This document shows, piece by piece, positions 46,455 to 56,771 of a DNA stretch of 64,000 nt. This DNA is from Siphonodentalium dalli. Lineage: Eukaryota > Mollusca > Scaphopoda > Gadilida > Siphonodentaliidae. The translations under genes and the position numbers were made by a program. Where the stretch lies: the NCBI GenBank assembly GCA_032622095.1, contig CP136061.1, forward strand, positions 18,666,991-18,730,990, written 5' to 3'. Position 1 is the first letter of the stretch. Every line of letters starts with the position of its first letter. Under the pieces are notes generated by a model. It saw only the letters and a program-made list of their open reading frames with translations. It had not been told where the DNA came from and did not search any database.

Positions 46455-47010
46455 CCTGGCCTTGAAATAGTCTGTCATTTGCAGAATGAGGTCCCCAGAG
46501 CATCACTAAATTCACCTTCTGGGGACCTCATTCTGCTTAGGCCTCATCTTCTGGCAAGTATCTACTGGAGTATAGTACAGGGGTCCATTTAACTTTTAAA
46601 ATTTGTATAGCATTTTGTAGCCCTGGGAAGATTTTGTATAGCATTCCCTATCCATACATGTTTTTTTCATTGTAAATTGGTTAGCAGAAATTGGAAATTG
46701 CATCACAAATTGCGAGTTAAATCAAGCCCTGATTTTTAGTTACTTTTTCCATTCTGTTCAGTTTCTATATTCCCTATTAAATTTGCAGAATTTAAAATGC
46801 ATAATCGAGGTGACAAATGGGTGAACATCACCAACTTCAACTGGGGAACTACAATCTAATCCTACATGTAGGTCTCCCTTAGCAGTTGAGGACTCAGCAG
46901 AATGATGTTCCCAGAGGGTGAATTTGGTGATGCTAGCCCTCCATGCAGCATAGCGTCACTAAATGCACCATCTGGGGACCTCATTCTGCAAATGACAGAC
47001 ACACTATTTT
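46455..47010. repeat. palindromic repeat W (copies 2 and 3)
   Basis: Two copies: 46,455-46,560 (centre largely deleted) and about 46,880-47,010. Both show GCAGAATGAxGTxCCCAGAG and inverted CTGGGGACCTCATTCTGC; the second continues AAATGACAGACACACTAT. The intervening sequence shares GCATAATCGAGG with the region at 26,300. Confidence 0.65.
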
Positions 47011-47070
47011 TTGTATAGACTTGATAAATGCTACTGTTTCATATGGAGTGTTCATGCTGTCTGTGGCCTA

Positions 47071-47271
47071 CAGTAATGCCCTAAATAATCGACTCCTTAA
47101 CCACAGCAGAATTATGGGTAACTTTTCAGGAAATATGGCTTGTTGCCATTCATCGGAAAGCTCTCGGAGAGCTTTCCGATGAATGGCAACAAGCCATATT
47201 TCCGACTAAATCCTGAAAAGTTACCCATAATTCTGCTGTGGTTAAGGAGTCGATTATTTAGGGCATTACTG
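47071..47271. mobile_element. TA-flanked palindromic MITE, family T (copy 2, full length)
   Basis: TA dinucleotides at 47,069 and 47,272 flank CAGTAATGCCCTAAATAATC...GGGCATTACTG. The 201-bp element is one near-perfect palindrome centred on AGCTCTCGGAGAGCT. TA duplication suggests Tc1/mariner-type mobilisation. Non-coding. Confidence 0.8.
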
Positions 47272-47789
47272 TATTTGGTCAGATATTTGCGAAAATGGCG
47301 AAAGAAAATTTCATTTGGACATATTTTTTCAAAACTTTTCAAGCTTAAAGCCATGGTTAATTAATTTTATGTTTAGCGTCATCCAGGATTCTGAGAATTA
47401 AATACGAAATGCGGTGATAATTTGATATTAATTATTCTTGATAGGTTTCTAAAGTTACTTAGTACAATCAGAGATGAAAGTTTTCTTGGATTTCAATATC
47501 TTTTATTGGAATTTTCAGGGATAAAAATATTTGCATTTCAATAAATTATGTCTGAAAAGATACCAGTTATTGCACCATGTTGTCAGTGTTGAGCTTCATT
47601 TTTGTGATATGGACAAATCCAGTGGAATTATAGATTGGGGGAGCCCGGGGAGGGCATCAGTGCATTCTCTTGATCTAAATTGAGATATATTTATTACATA
47701 GGGATTGTTTCATGGATTTTCATATTTGACCACTTTCATCTCTGAGTACAATGTAGTTATAATATGAGATAAATACATATGTATTAACA

Positions 47790-48365
47790 CTTCCGTGGAG
47801 CCGTGCGTGCGTCTGTACCGTACATCCGTCCGATGTCTGTTCATGTCATAACTTGAACAGTAGTGCTCGGATCTCAATAAAATTAGGTATGGATGTTCAC
47901 TACTATGAGGACATTAAATAGAGGGTTCCATCATTTTGTTCGGATTTTCCATTCTAGAGTTATTCATTTTTGTTTATCTGGAAATGTTGGCTTTTTGGTC
48001 CGTCTGGTGTCTGTTCATGTCATAACTTCAACAGTTGTGCTCGGATCTCAATAAAATTTGGTATGAATGTTCACTACTATGAAGACATTAAATAGAGGGG
48101 TCCATCGTTTTGTTTGGATTTTCCAATCTAGAGTTATTCATCTTTGTTTATCTGGAAATGTTGGCTTTTTGGTCCATCTGGTGTCTGTTCATGTCATAAC
48201 TTCAACAGTTGTGCAGGGATCTCAATGAAGTTTAGTATGAATGTTCACTACTATGAGGACATTAAATAGAGGGTTGCATTGTTTTGTTCGGATTTTCCAT
48301 TCTAGAGTTATTCATCTTTGTTTATTTGGAAATGTTGGCTTTTTGGTCCGTCCGATGTCTGTCAT
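47790..48365 (+). repeat. interspersed repeat, three ~170-bp modules (family M-like)
   Basis: TGTCTGTTCATGTCATAACT recurs about every 170-176 bp, followed by CAGTxGTGCTCGGATCTCAA, ACATTAAATAGAGGGGTCCA and CTAGAGTTATTCATxTTTGT. It starts with GTCCG-rich sequence like the other members, but the CGACTTAG block is replaced by a TTTATCTGGAAATGTTGGC block. Confidence 0.65.
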
Positions 48366-48683
48366 ATGCGTGTGTTCCACTGAGCTTTTTGCAGACTGAT
48401 GGCCATTTACACCTAGAATACCACACAATTATATTTTTTACATGCTTACTTTACAGTCCGTATGTCTGAGTATATCAGTCACAGGTTATAGGTATGCCCA
48501 CACTAGACGGTATGCCACAAGGGGGTATGTACCGGACGACAGTCCATCTCTTGTTTTCATTGGGACACTAAACATAAAACTAATTAACCATGGCCTGAAG
48601 TCAACAAACACCTCTCACAATATCACCAGATCTTGCTATAAAATGCCATAACTTCGTTAATAGGTAGCAGTCTCTACCAGAGA

Positions 48684-48836
48684 GCAAGCCTTGAAATAGT
48701 GTGCCTGTCATTTGCAGAATGAGGTTCCCAGAGGGTGAATTTAGTGATGCTACCCCGCATAGTGGGCTAGCATCACCAAATTCACCCTCTGGGAACCTCA
48801 TTCTGCAAATGACAGACACACTATTTCAAGGCTTGC
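48684..48836. repeat. palindromic repeat W (copy 4, complete)
   Basis: AGCAAGCCTTGAAATAGTGT ... CTGTCATTTGCAGAATGAGG and its inverted copy ending CTATTTCAAGGCTTG flank GTGATGCTAxCCC. The best-preserved copy and the reference for the family. Confidence 0.75.
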
Positions 48837-48847
48837 CAGAGATCACT

Positions 48848-49385
48848 AGTCATACTTCCTTCTGACTCTGTCACTGGCTGGGTACCAGTCTGTGGTTTTC
48901 TATATTTAGCACAGGGTTTTTCCAGCCAAAATGGCGAAAATGATCACACCAAAATCAAATTTCCTATGTACTTTGAGAACAAATCCTGCACTAAAATCTT
49001 AATGACAGAATGGAGAATTAGAGCGTGAGTTTTGTTGTGCAAGCTACTCATCAAAATTGCAGCAAATTAGAACTCTCGACTTGCCACGCATGTTGCAATG
49101 ACAATGTCATCCATGTGCATTTAGACCTTTTTGTTGGTAAATACCCGATAAACCAAATCACACTGTTTTGCAATATACATGTAGTTCTTGGGTTCTAGTG
49201 GGACTTTTCAAACTTAAAGTACGAAATTACACAGTATTTTGTGTGCTTAATAAGGGCAACGTGCTGCTCTGTTCCCTTATTTTATACTATATCCAGGAAG
49301 TCCACCAAATGTGAGTAAAATGTCGCCGGTAGCAGCGGTCATACCAAGTCATCAAGGGAGGTAAACCCTGCATGGAATTTGAATA
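48848..49385 (+). repeat. interspersed repeat E, plus-oriented copy
   Basis: Same landmarks as 2,270-2,905 but on the opposite strand. The two copies have diverged in their middle third. No coding frame. Confidence 0.6.
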
Positions 49386-49866
49386 TGTAGTACATTGTAC
49401 ATGTAGTTGTTCACCTATGCACGGCGGGGAATCGCGTGGTTTCAAGTTGATAGTATCACCCATTAAAAATGGCCGAGGATTTCACAAACACAGTCGAAGA
49501 TGAATGGACTGGTGTATTCCACGCACCTCCAACTGGCAACTTTGGTCAGAATGTTATAGAAAACCACTAAGTATTTCCGAACAAATAAGGTATTAACTTG
49601 TTTAAAAAATAAACAAGCATATGCTCGTCAAACTGCTATGTTTTTTGTCAGTTCCACGTATATTATGTTTTTGTGCGTTTGCACATTATGAATGCGTGGT
49701 ACTCACCAGTCTGGAGTAAACTACATACCCACATATAAAAAATAGTATCAGTATGAATCTGAGTGTATGTTTACATAGACTGGGTACTCACCAACCTCGA
49801 AACCATGTGATTCCCCACCATGCTATGTTTTTGTATAATAATGTACCAGAAGTCACACGTGCTTAA

Positions 49867-50090
49867 CCCTTTCATGACTGGAGCTTCCTGATTTTTTCGC
49901 AAAAACCCTGTGCCAATATATTCTCTTATATATGCGAGTTGCTCATAGGGCACCTCGCATATATAAAAGAATGTATTGGCCTAACAATATTTACCATGAT
50001 CTTGTTAGCCAGTGCATTCTCTTATATATGCGAGGCTCCATATGGGTCACTCGCATATATAAGAGAATGCACTGGCACAGGGTCTTATTC
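49867..50090. mobile_element. TTAA-type MITE with two 67-nt hairpins, right end lost
   Basis: TTAA at 49,863 and CCCTTTCATGACTGGAGCTT start the element. Hairpins are at 49,913-49,979 and 50,009-50,075. The expected right end (AGCTTCTGTCATxAAAGGG) is absent; a poly-C tract follows at 50,111. Confidence 0.7.
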
Positions 50091-50938
50091 CATTTTTGGC
50101 AGTTTTTTCACCCCCCCCCCCCCCCTTTTTAACACTAAAACAGAGATTTGCAGGGAGAAATTCACTGTAAACAGCTGTATATGAATTTCTGTGCATACTA
50201 TTTGTCATGGATGTTAATATTGACATGTAAATAGGAACGAGTCATTTTGGGGTCATTTGGCCAAAAAAACATGGCTGCCTGCGGCCATCTTTGATTTCAA
50301 AATTTGCAACAAAATACAACACAATAACTGCTTGCAGTCAGTTTAGCAGTTAGAATTACATTATTTCTCTTATTCTAAGGTGTTTTAAGCCAAACTCATT
50401 GCAAAAACAGTTTGTTGGTCCCATCGACTACCCACCCACCCCGGCATACATGCCCGGAAAAAATGTCCCCCCCCCCCCCCCCCCCGGGTCAAACAGAACT
50501 TTCAAAAGGCAAATCACTGTTTATTTATTTTCACATTTTTTTTCTCTCTTTAGTGTTGGTTTTCTCAGTGGAGTAGTTTGATTTTTCCAGTTTTCCCAAA
50601 GTTTCTGAAAAATGGTCAAAGATATTCAGAAATGGCAAAATAATTAACCAAAATATTTATGAGGCCAGTGCACACCCTGTTCTAGATCATGCCATGAATC
50701 TCTACTCTAGCTAACGCCCGTAGAGATCATATTCACCAGTGAAAAACCGGGGGAACTTTTTGAAGTTTTGACAGGGAACCTTATAAAGTCAAAAAAATAA
50801 TGCAGGGAATATATTTCTTAGTTGACTTATTCCTTGACAATGTACTTCACTGTAGGTGAAGGCCCCAACTCAAAATTTCATGCTTTTCTGTGACTTGTGA
50901 GCCAATATCGCAATAAACATAGAATTAAAGGCCCACAT
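50091..50938. other. unassigned, with two poly-C tracts
   Basis: C runs at 50,111-50,126 and 50,467-50,485. CTAACGCCCGTAGAGATCAT at about 50,711 recurs inverted at about 52,480 (ATGATCTCTACGGGCATTAG), so these flanks belong to one dispersed repeat. No gene. Confidence 0.4.
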
Positions 50939-51417
50939 AATTTTCGAACCCCCAGATTACTTTATATAAAATATATGCCATATTATATACCATTTGAAAG
51001 AGGAAGCTCCAAAACATTGTATTATCAACTTATCCGGTGTAATAAACTGTGGACATGTTGTTTTTGTTGAGTTGCCAATGCGTTTTGTCATCAAGATTTA
51101 AGTAAAAATCAGTATTATTTTCAATGCAGGGGGAATAACTCTATAAAAGATAGAGTTCTTCCCCTTTCATTGAAAAAGTGTGAATTCGGTTGCATTCTGG
51201 ATGTCAGGGGGGGGGGGGGGGGGAGTCTTCAGCAGTTTTCTATTTCTCTGTGGGCATCTTCTGAGACACAGATGTTTCAAATAGTGATGAATTATAGTAT
51301 TTTAATCATATTTGATGGCATAGATTGTTATTAAAACCACATATCAAGTCACCATAATTGTAAATGACTCAAAGCAAAATTGTTCACAATGTCATTTAAA
51401 TTTTGAATTGGGACCTT
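50939..51417. mobile_element. TTAA-type MITE, AGGCCCAC termini (copy 2)
   Basis: TTAA at 50,935 precedes AGGCCCACATAATTTTCGAA. It shares CCCCCAGAT, GAAGCTCCAAAACATTGTAT and ATGGCATAGATTGTTATTAAAA with the copy at 25,858. The presumed right end AATTGGGACCT near 51,417 lacks an intact TTAA. An internal 17-G tract is at 51,208. Confidence 0.55.
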
Positions 51418-51885
51418 CACGTACAGAGAAGTACATTATTAAAGGTACTCAATCCGATCAGACAGTCACCATATCATCAAGATACAACAACATCATTTCT
51501 TCAAAATACGCTTTAGTTATCAGAATCGATTAATTGCAACAAAATAATGCTAACCACCGTCAACTATGGTATCAAATTTCACAAAACGGGTTATTTATCA
51601 ACATTATGGCCATATTGTCACTTGAGTATCATGAAATTTGGCCGTATTACCACTTGATTTTTGAGTTATCCATCTTCATCTGAAATTTTGTCCGTTTGAC
51701 GAAGTTTTTCTGGCCACAAATAATTGAGAAATGACAAACTTCATAAATCGAGATCTGATCATTAAGAGGCTTGATGGTTCCTTAACTCGAATCACATATT
51801 TTTTACCCCCGAAGTCAAAGAAATAGTAATTTGTAATTCGGATAATGCAGGAAGGAACAGGTAATAACTAAGAAATATATTACCT

Positions 51886-52335
51886 GTGTTATTTTTTGTC
51901 CCCCGAAAAATTTATTTTCGGGGGTCTATAGAAACGGGCTCCGTCCGTTCGTTCGTCCGTCCATCCGTCCGTCACACTTTTGAGTACCTTCATGGTGTAA
52001 TCATCTCCTTCTACAGATTTCATACCAGAGATTTGAAACTTCAAAATATTGTTGCCCATATATTGAAGATGTGCAACATGTATATAGATGACGGATTTGT
52101 TTTTTTTTACTGAGTTATTAACCCTTTTCGACTTAGAAAATTTCAACATTTTTTATAATTTTCAGTATGAGGGTACCTTCATGGTGTAATCAACTCCTAC
52201 AGTTTTGATCGTAGATATTTGAAACTTCAGAGTATTGTTACCCTCATATTGCAGATGTGCAACATGTATATAGATGACGGAAAAATATTTTTTTACGGAA
52301 TTATTAATCCTTTCGACTTAGAACATTTCAACATT
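51886..52335 (+). repeat. interspersed repeat, module family M (two ~196-bp modules)
   Basis: CCCCCGAAAAATTTATTTTCGGGGGTC at the left end forms a hairpin, followed by TATAGAAACGGGCTCCGTCC and CCGTCCGT-type sequence. Two modules contain GGTGTAATCA, GAxATTTGAAACTTCA, GATGTGCAACATGTATATAG and TTCGACTTAGAA. Non-coding. Confidence 0.7.
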
Positions 52336-52522
52336 TTTTTTTATTTCTTTAACAAAGCGGCATCGACTTGCCACATTTTCGGGGGGACACTGTGGTCTGC
52401 TGACCTTTTATTCAACTTTATAAGGTTCCCTGTCAAAACTTCAAAAGGTTCCCAGGTTTTGTACCAGTGGAGTATGATCTCTACGGGCATTAGCGAGAGT
52501 AGAGATTCATGGCATGATCTAT

Positions 52523-52781
52523 CCCTGTTCATGACTGGAGCTTCCTGAAATTTTGCGAAAATCCAGTGCCAATGCATTCTCTTATATACGCGAGTCTCCC
52601 ATAGGGAGCTTCGCATATATAAGAGAATACATTGGCCTAACAATACTTACCTTGACCTTGCAAGCCAGTGCATTCTCTTATATATGTGAGGTTCCCTATG
52701 GGAGACTCACATATATAAGAGAATGCACTGGCACAGGATCTTGAATGCTGCACCAGTGCAGCTTCTGTCATAAAAGGGTTA
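52523..52781. mobile_element. TTAA-type MITE with two 67-nt hairpins
   Basis: The left end CCCTGTTCATGACTGGAGCT has lost its TTAA; the right end is AGCTTCTGTCATAAAAGGGTTA. Hairpins at 52,569-52,635 and 52,665-52,731 carry substitutions that are matched in the opposite arm. Confidence 0.75.
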
Positions 52782-52832
52782 CAGTGATATTTTTACTTCG
52801 GACATCCTGTTGGGAAAAAAATTAACAATATA

Positions 52833-52993
52833 CAGTAATGCCCTAAGTAATCGACTCCATAACCATAGCAGAATTATGGGTAACTTTTCAGGATTTAGTC
52901 GGAAATATGGCTTGTTGCCATTCATCGGACATACATGTATTTCCGACCATAATTCTGCTGTGGTTATGGAGTCGATTACTTAGGGAATTACTG
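52833..52993. mobile_element. TA-flanked palindromic MITE, family T (copy 3)
   Basis: TA at 52,831 and 52,994 flank CAGTAATGCCCTAAGTAATC...AATTACTG. The arms carry CGACTCCATAACC and the matching GGTTATGGAGTCG, different from the CTTAACC/GGTTAAG of copy 2. The centre is shortened. Confidence 0.78.
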
Positions 52994-53533
52994 TACATGT
53001 ATGTGCACACCTGAACTATATATGTGCATATCTCCGTTTTTGTTGGTACTGGTATTTTTATGGTGCCATCATCAGCTACTACTACTACAGTTACCTATAT
53101 TGAGAATTAAATTCTTAGACATGTATATAGTTTGATTCTCAGAAATACTGTACCATATTTGATATTTACAAAATGCAAATGTAATATGTAGTAATGATTA
53201 ATTTAGCTTGGTATAGTAGTATGTAAAAAGCAACGTTTCCACTATTAACTGTTAAATCAAGTCACAGGTATACTCACCCTGCATGACCTATGAGTATGAT
53301 TGGTTCAGAGCTAGTAATTTATTGTTAATACCATTGAATAAAGAGTGTATTTACATCACTCTCTAAAAATCTGTTGTTCGGTGATACAATGTTGATTTAA
53401 TAAATTGTACATGTACAGTATCACATTTGTTGATTTATTTTACAACTATATCTCAGAGAAGAGAGGATAAATCTACAAACATCATCCAGTTAGGACAACA
53501 ATACAGTGAGATAGTCATTCTCGTGACAAAGTA

Positions 53534-53746
53534 CAGTAATGCTCTAAGTAATCGACTTCTTAACCACAGCAGAATTATGGGTAACTTTTCAGGATTTAGT
53601 CGGAAATATGGCTTGTTGCCATTCATCGGTAAGCTCTCGGGGAGAGCTTTCCGATGAATGGCAACAAGCCATATTTCCGACTAACTCCTGAAAAGTTACC
53701 CATAATTCTGCGGTGGTTAAGAAGTCGATTACTTAGAGCATTACTG
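53534..53746. mobile_element. TA-flanked palindromic MITE, family T (copy 4)
   Basis: TA at 53,532 and 53,747 flank CAGTAATGCTCTAAGTAATC...GAGCATTACTG. Changes GCTCT, AAG and GACTTCT are mirrored as AGAGC, CTT and AGAAGTC in the other arm. Non-coding. Confidence 0.8.
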
Positions 53747-54006
53747 TACTTTGTATTGATATAGTGCTTTAAAAAGGTACTCAATCCGATTAAGCACCCC
53801 TAAATTACTATTTCTTTGGCTTCAGGGGTAAAAAATATTTGATTTGAGTCGAGGAACCCACCCATCAAAGCTCATAGTGATCAGATGTTGATTTTTGAAG
53901 TTTGTAGATTCTCGAGATGTGTACTAATAATTGCCCCAGAAACACTTATTCAAACGGACGAAGATGGATAACTTTTAAAATCAAGTGGTAATAATATGGT
54001 GCCAGA

Positions 54007-54365
54007 CATTTGCAGAAAGAGGTCCCCAGACGGTGAATTTGGTGACGCTATCCTGCACAATGGGCTAGCATCACCAAATTCATCCTCTGGGGACCTCATT
54101 TGACATGGCCTCATCTACTATGGGAGACACAGATTTAAGTTCCAGGATGGTGATGTTCATCCATTGGGCACCTTGATTATGCATTGTGTCGTCTGCCAAT
54201 TTGGGGATACAGAGAAACTAAACTAATAAAGATACTTTTCAGAAAAGATCAGGTCTAAGGTCCCCAGAAGGTGAATTTAGTGATGGTGGCCTGCTGTGTT
54301 GGGTAGCGTCACTAAATTCACCTTCTGTGGACCCCGTTCTGCAAATGTCCGGCATCATATTTTAA
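54007..54365. repeat. palindromic repeat W (copies 5 and 6)
   Basis: Copy 5 (54,007-54,110) and copy 6 (about 54,250-54,365) both have a GGTCCCCAGAxGGTGAATTT stretch and an inverted arm (AAATTCACCTTCTG...). The DNA between them resembles the outer part of the 46.8-kb and 26.3-kb copies (GGGAGACACAGATTTAAGTT, CCTTGATTATGCAT), inverted. Confidence 0.62.
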
Positions 54366-54394
54366 GGCCTGCTTCTGATTCCTTCTGCACTTAA

Positions 54395-54787
54395 CCCTTT
54401 ACCCAACAGAAGGGCCCTGTGCCAATGCATTCTCTTATATATGCGAGTCGACCATAGGTCGCCTCGCATATATAAGAGAATGCATTGGCTTAACACATTA
54501 AAAATTATAAAATTGTTAAAGAATGTAAGAAAAAATTGTAAAAAGTGTTAAAAAAAAGATTTTGTTTAGGCCAATGCATTCTCTTATATATGCGAGGCGA
54601 CCTATGGTCGACTCGCATATATAAGAGAATGCATTGGCACAGGGCATAACTGTAACCATCACAATGTGGTCAATGAGCCAGTTCCAATGATATCCATATG
54701 TGTATGGTTCTATTGAGACAGACCGAAGATATTTTAGGCTGTTGAAGCTTTATTTGGCCGGTTTTGGCCGGTTTGTTGGGTAAAGGG
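54395..54787. mobile_element. TTAA-flanked MITE with CCCTTTACCCAACA termini and two hairpins
   Basis: TTAA at 54,391-54,394 and 54,788-54,791 flank ends CCCTTTACCCAACA and TGTTGGGTAAAGGG. These differ after CCCTTT from the CAGTGCCAGG and CATGACTGG families, yet the element carries two standard 67-nt hairpins (54,422-54,488; 54,571-54,637). Length 393 bp. Non-coding. Confidence 0.82.
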
Positions 54788-54874
54788 TTAATATTGTCGG
54801 TTGTCTGCTCATATTTCCTGAACATACATGTACATGTACCTCTATTCCAGATGCATAATAGACCATTGCTGTGT

Positions 54875-55038
54875 ATATAAGGATTAACTGTCATGTGGAC
54901 TGTTTTTATGGAGATGTAACGGTGAGGTAAGTGGACATAACTTGTGTAAAACCCGAAGGGTTTTACATACAAGTTATGTCCACTTACCTCACCGTTACAT
55001 CTCCATAAAAATAGTCCACATGACAGTTAATCCTTATA
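54875..55038. repeat. long near-perfect palindrome
   Basis: TATAAGGATTAACTGTCATG...ACGGTGAGGTAAGTGGACAT and the inverted copy are about 75 bp each with one or two mismatches around AACCCGAAGGGTT. Single copy in this window. Confidence 0.8.
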
Positions 55039-55479
55039 TTTATATACATTTAGCGAAAAAGCCGCTTTTGTAAATATATTTAAATCGAAAAGTGTATCGT
55101 GACAAGATCAGCCCAAAATACCCAATAGCACCCTTGGCAAAAGTTAATAGGAACAATTTCTCTTCATGTTGAAACCCGATGATGTATTAAGTCAATCCTG
55201 CGCGAGTCAAAATGCGCCCAAAGCATTACGCGTTCGTCTTTCCAAACCTAATGACGTATCGATGGTGTTATTAGGTTGGTGTTATGAGGCGTTACGCATT
55301 CACCGAGAAATAACTGCAACTAGCCACGTGGGCGCCGACCAATCAGACTGCTGGATTTAGTGATGACAACACTTAGTGTGTAAATATACTTTTATAACTG
55401 ATGGTAGAATCTATTTTGCAGAGAAATGGTTAAACAGGTGGAACATTTACTGGTATATCCAAACATCCTTCTACCTTTA
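55039..55479. other. unassigned sequence
   Basis: Nothing recognised. The 64-codon frame at 55,166-55,360 has no domain. Confidence 0.35.
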
Positions 55480-55780
55480 TTATGCCCCGATCCTCTGAAG
55501 GAGGATTCAGGGTACATGTATATAGTGGAAACCTTTGTCCGTCCACAACAATCATTTCACAATACAGCTCAAGTATTGATAGTCCAATTTGGATGTCCTT
55601 TGTATGTCAGTGGACCAGCATTGTGAAAAGGATCTCCGCATAGTGCCGTTAACCACACTTTTTTCCAGAGTTATGGCCCTTTGCTGGACTTAGTGTAAAA
55701 CACATAAAAATGCCGTCTGTCCATCTGCAACAAACATTTCACTACACAGCACAAGTATCGATAGTCCAATTTATAACACG
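55480..55780 (+). repeat. interspersed repeat, module family M (5' part)
   Basis: TATTATGCCCCGATCCTCTG, GGAGGATTCAGGGTACATGT and TTTGTCCGTCC match the 15,257 start. CCAGAGTTATGGCCCTTTGC and GGACTTAG follow. The remainder of the array is at 56,772. Confidence 0.6.
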
Positions 55781-56668
55781 CCAATCAGCCCTCGACCAAT
55801 GGAAGTAATCTAATGAGGTCCGGTGACCGACCTTTATTTACTGTAAAGATCTTTTAAGTCATCGCCTGTTCTATCATACGGTCTGTCGTGATTACAAGCT
55901 TATGCATTGTATTCACGGCGCACACCTTGATTGACCAATTTTGCACTCCCGATCATTCAAACAAGTTATTATTCCACCGAGGTGAGCATTACTAATTTGG
56001 GCTGTGATACCATGTTTAGTCACAACGAGCAGATGCAGGGACGTAGCAATATGGAAGACATGGGCGATACATCATGCCAAATATATAAACGTTAATAATT
56101 AAATAATTAAAGTATGCACCATACTAAAATTTCAGATCGGGGGTGGGGGGGGGGGCAAATTACATGGACATTTGCTTTGTCGGCAAACGCCTGCAGTTAC
56201 TTTCCTCAACAATGGCAAATTTAATACCCCCCCCCTCACCAACACTAATAACAAATGTAATCAACGACAGACCATTTTGCAGCACAGACAACAACTAACC
56301 GATATTTACAGTAACTAAAGGTCAGTAACCGGACCCCATTGAATAACTTACATTTGTCGAAAGTGCTGTTTGTGATATTACAAATCCGGCTTGGAAAGTA
56401 TGGAATAAATAAATCCGATACGTAGAAATAATACACAATAGAGTAGAATTGTAGTGTGCTCTCTAGTTAATCCACGATTAACACAAAAGTAAACTGAAAT
56501 GTTATGATTCGGCATAAATTCAATTCGTTGAACAATCTGGGTGAAACACCGACCATGGGGTATTGATTGGTATTCTACGGACCATGTCTGTAAGACTGAC
56601 CACACATTTAATTGGTAACAGAAACTCATCACTGATTGTAAGTTTCTCGGGCTGATTGGGTGTCATAA

Positions 56669-56766
56669 ATATGTTATAAGCACGGCGTCCGATTTATAAG
56701 TGAAATAAACACCACGCTTGTGATCTTTATTTCACTTATAAATTGGACGCCGTGCTTATAACGTAT
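56669..56766. repeat. palindrome, CACGGCGTCC arms
   Basis: TATGTTATAAGCACGGCGTC with TTTATAAGTGAAATAA and their inverted copies surround CACCACGCTTGTGAT. It lies between two parts of a family M repeat. Confidence 0.7.
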
Positions 56767-56771
56767 ATTTA

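Noticed and set aside
5744-54637. CRISPR-like array from the regularly recurring 67-nt palindrome
   Set aside because: Copies are kilobases apart, inside eukaryotic transposable elements, with no spacers or cas genes.
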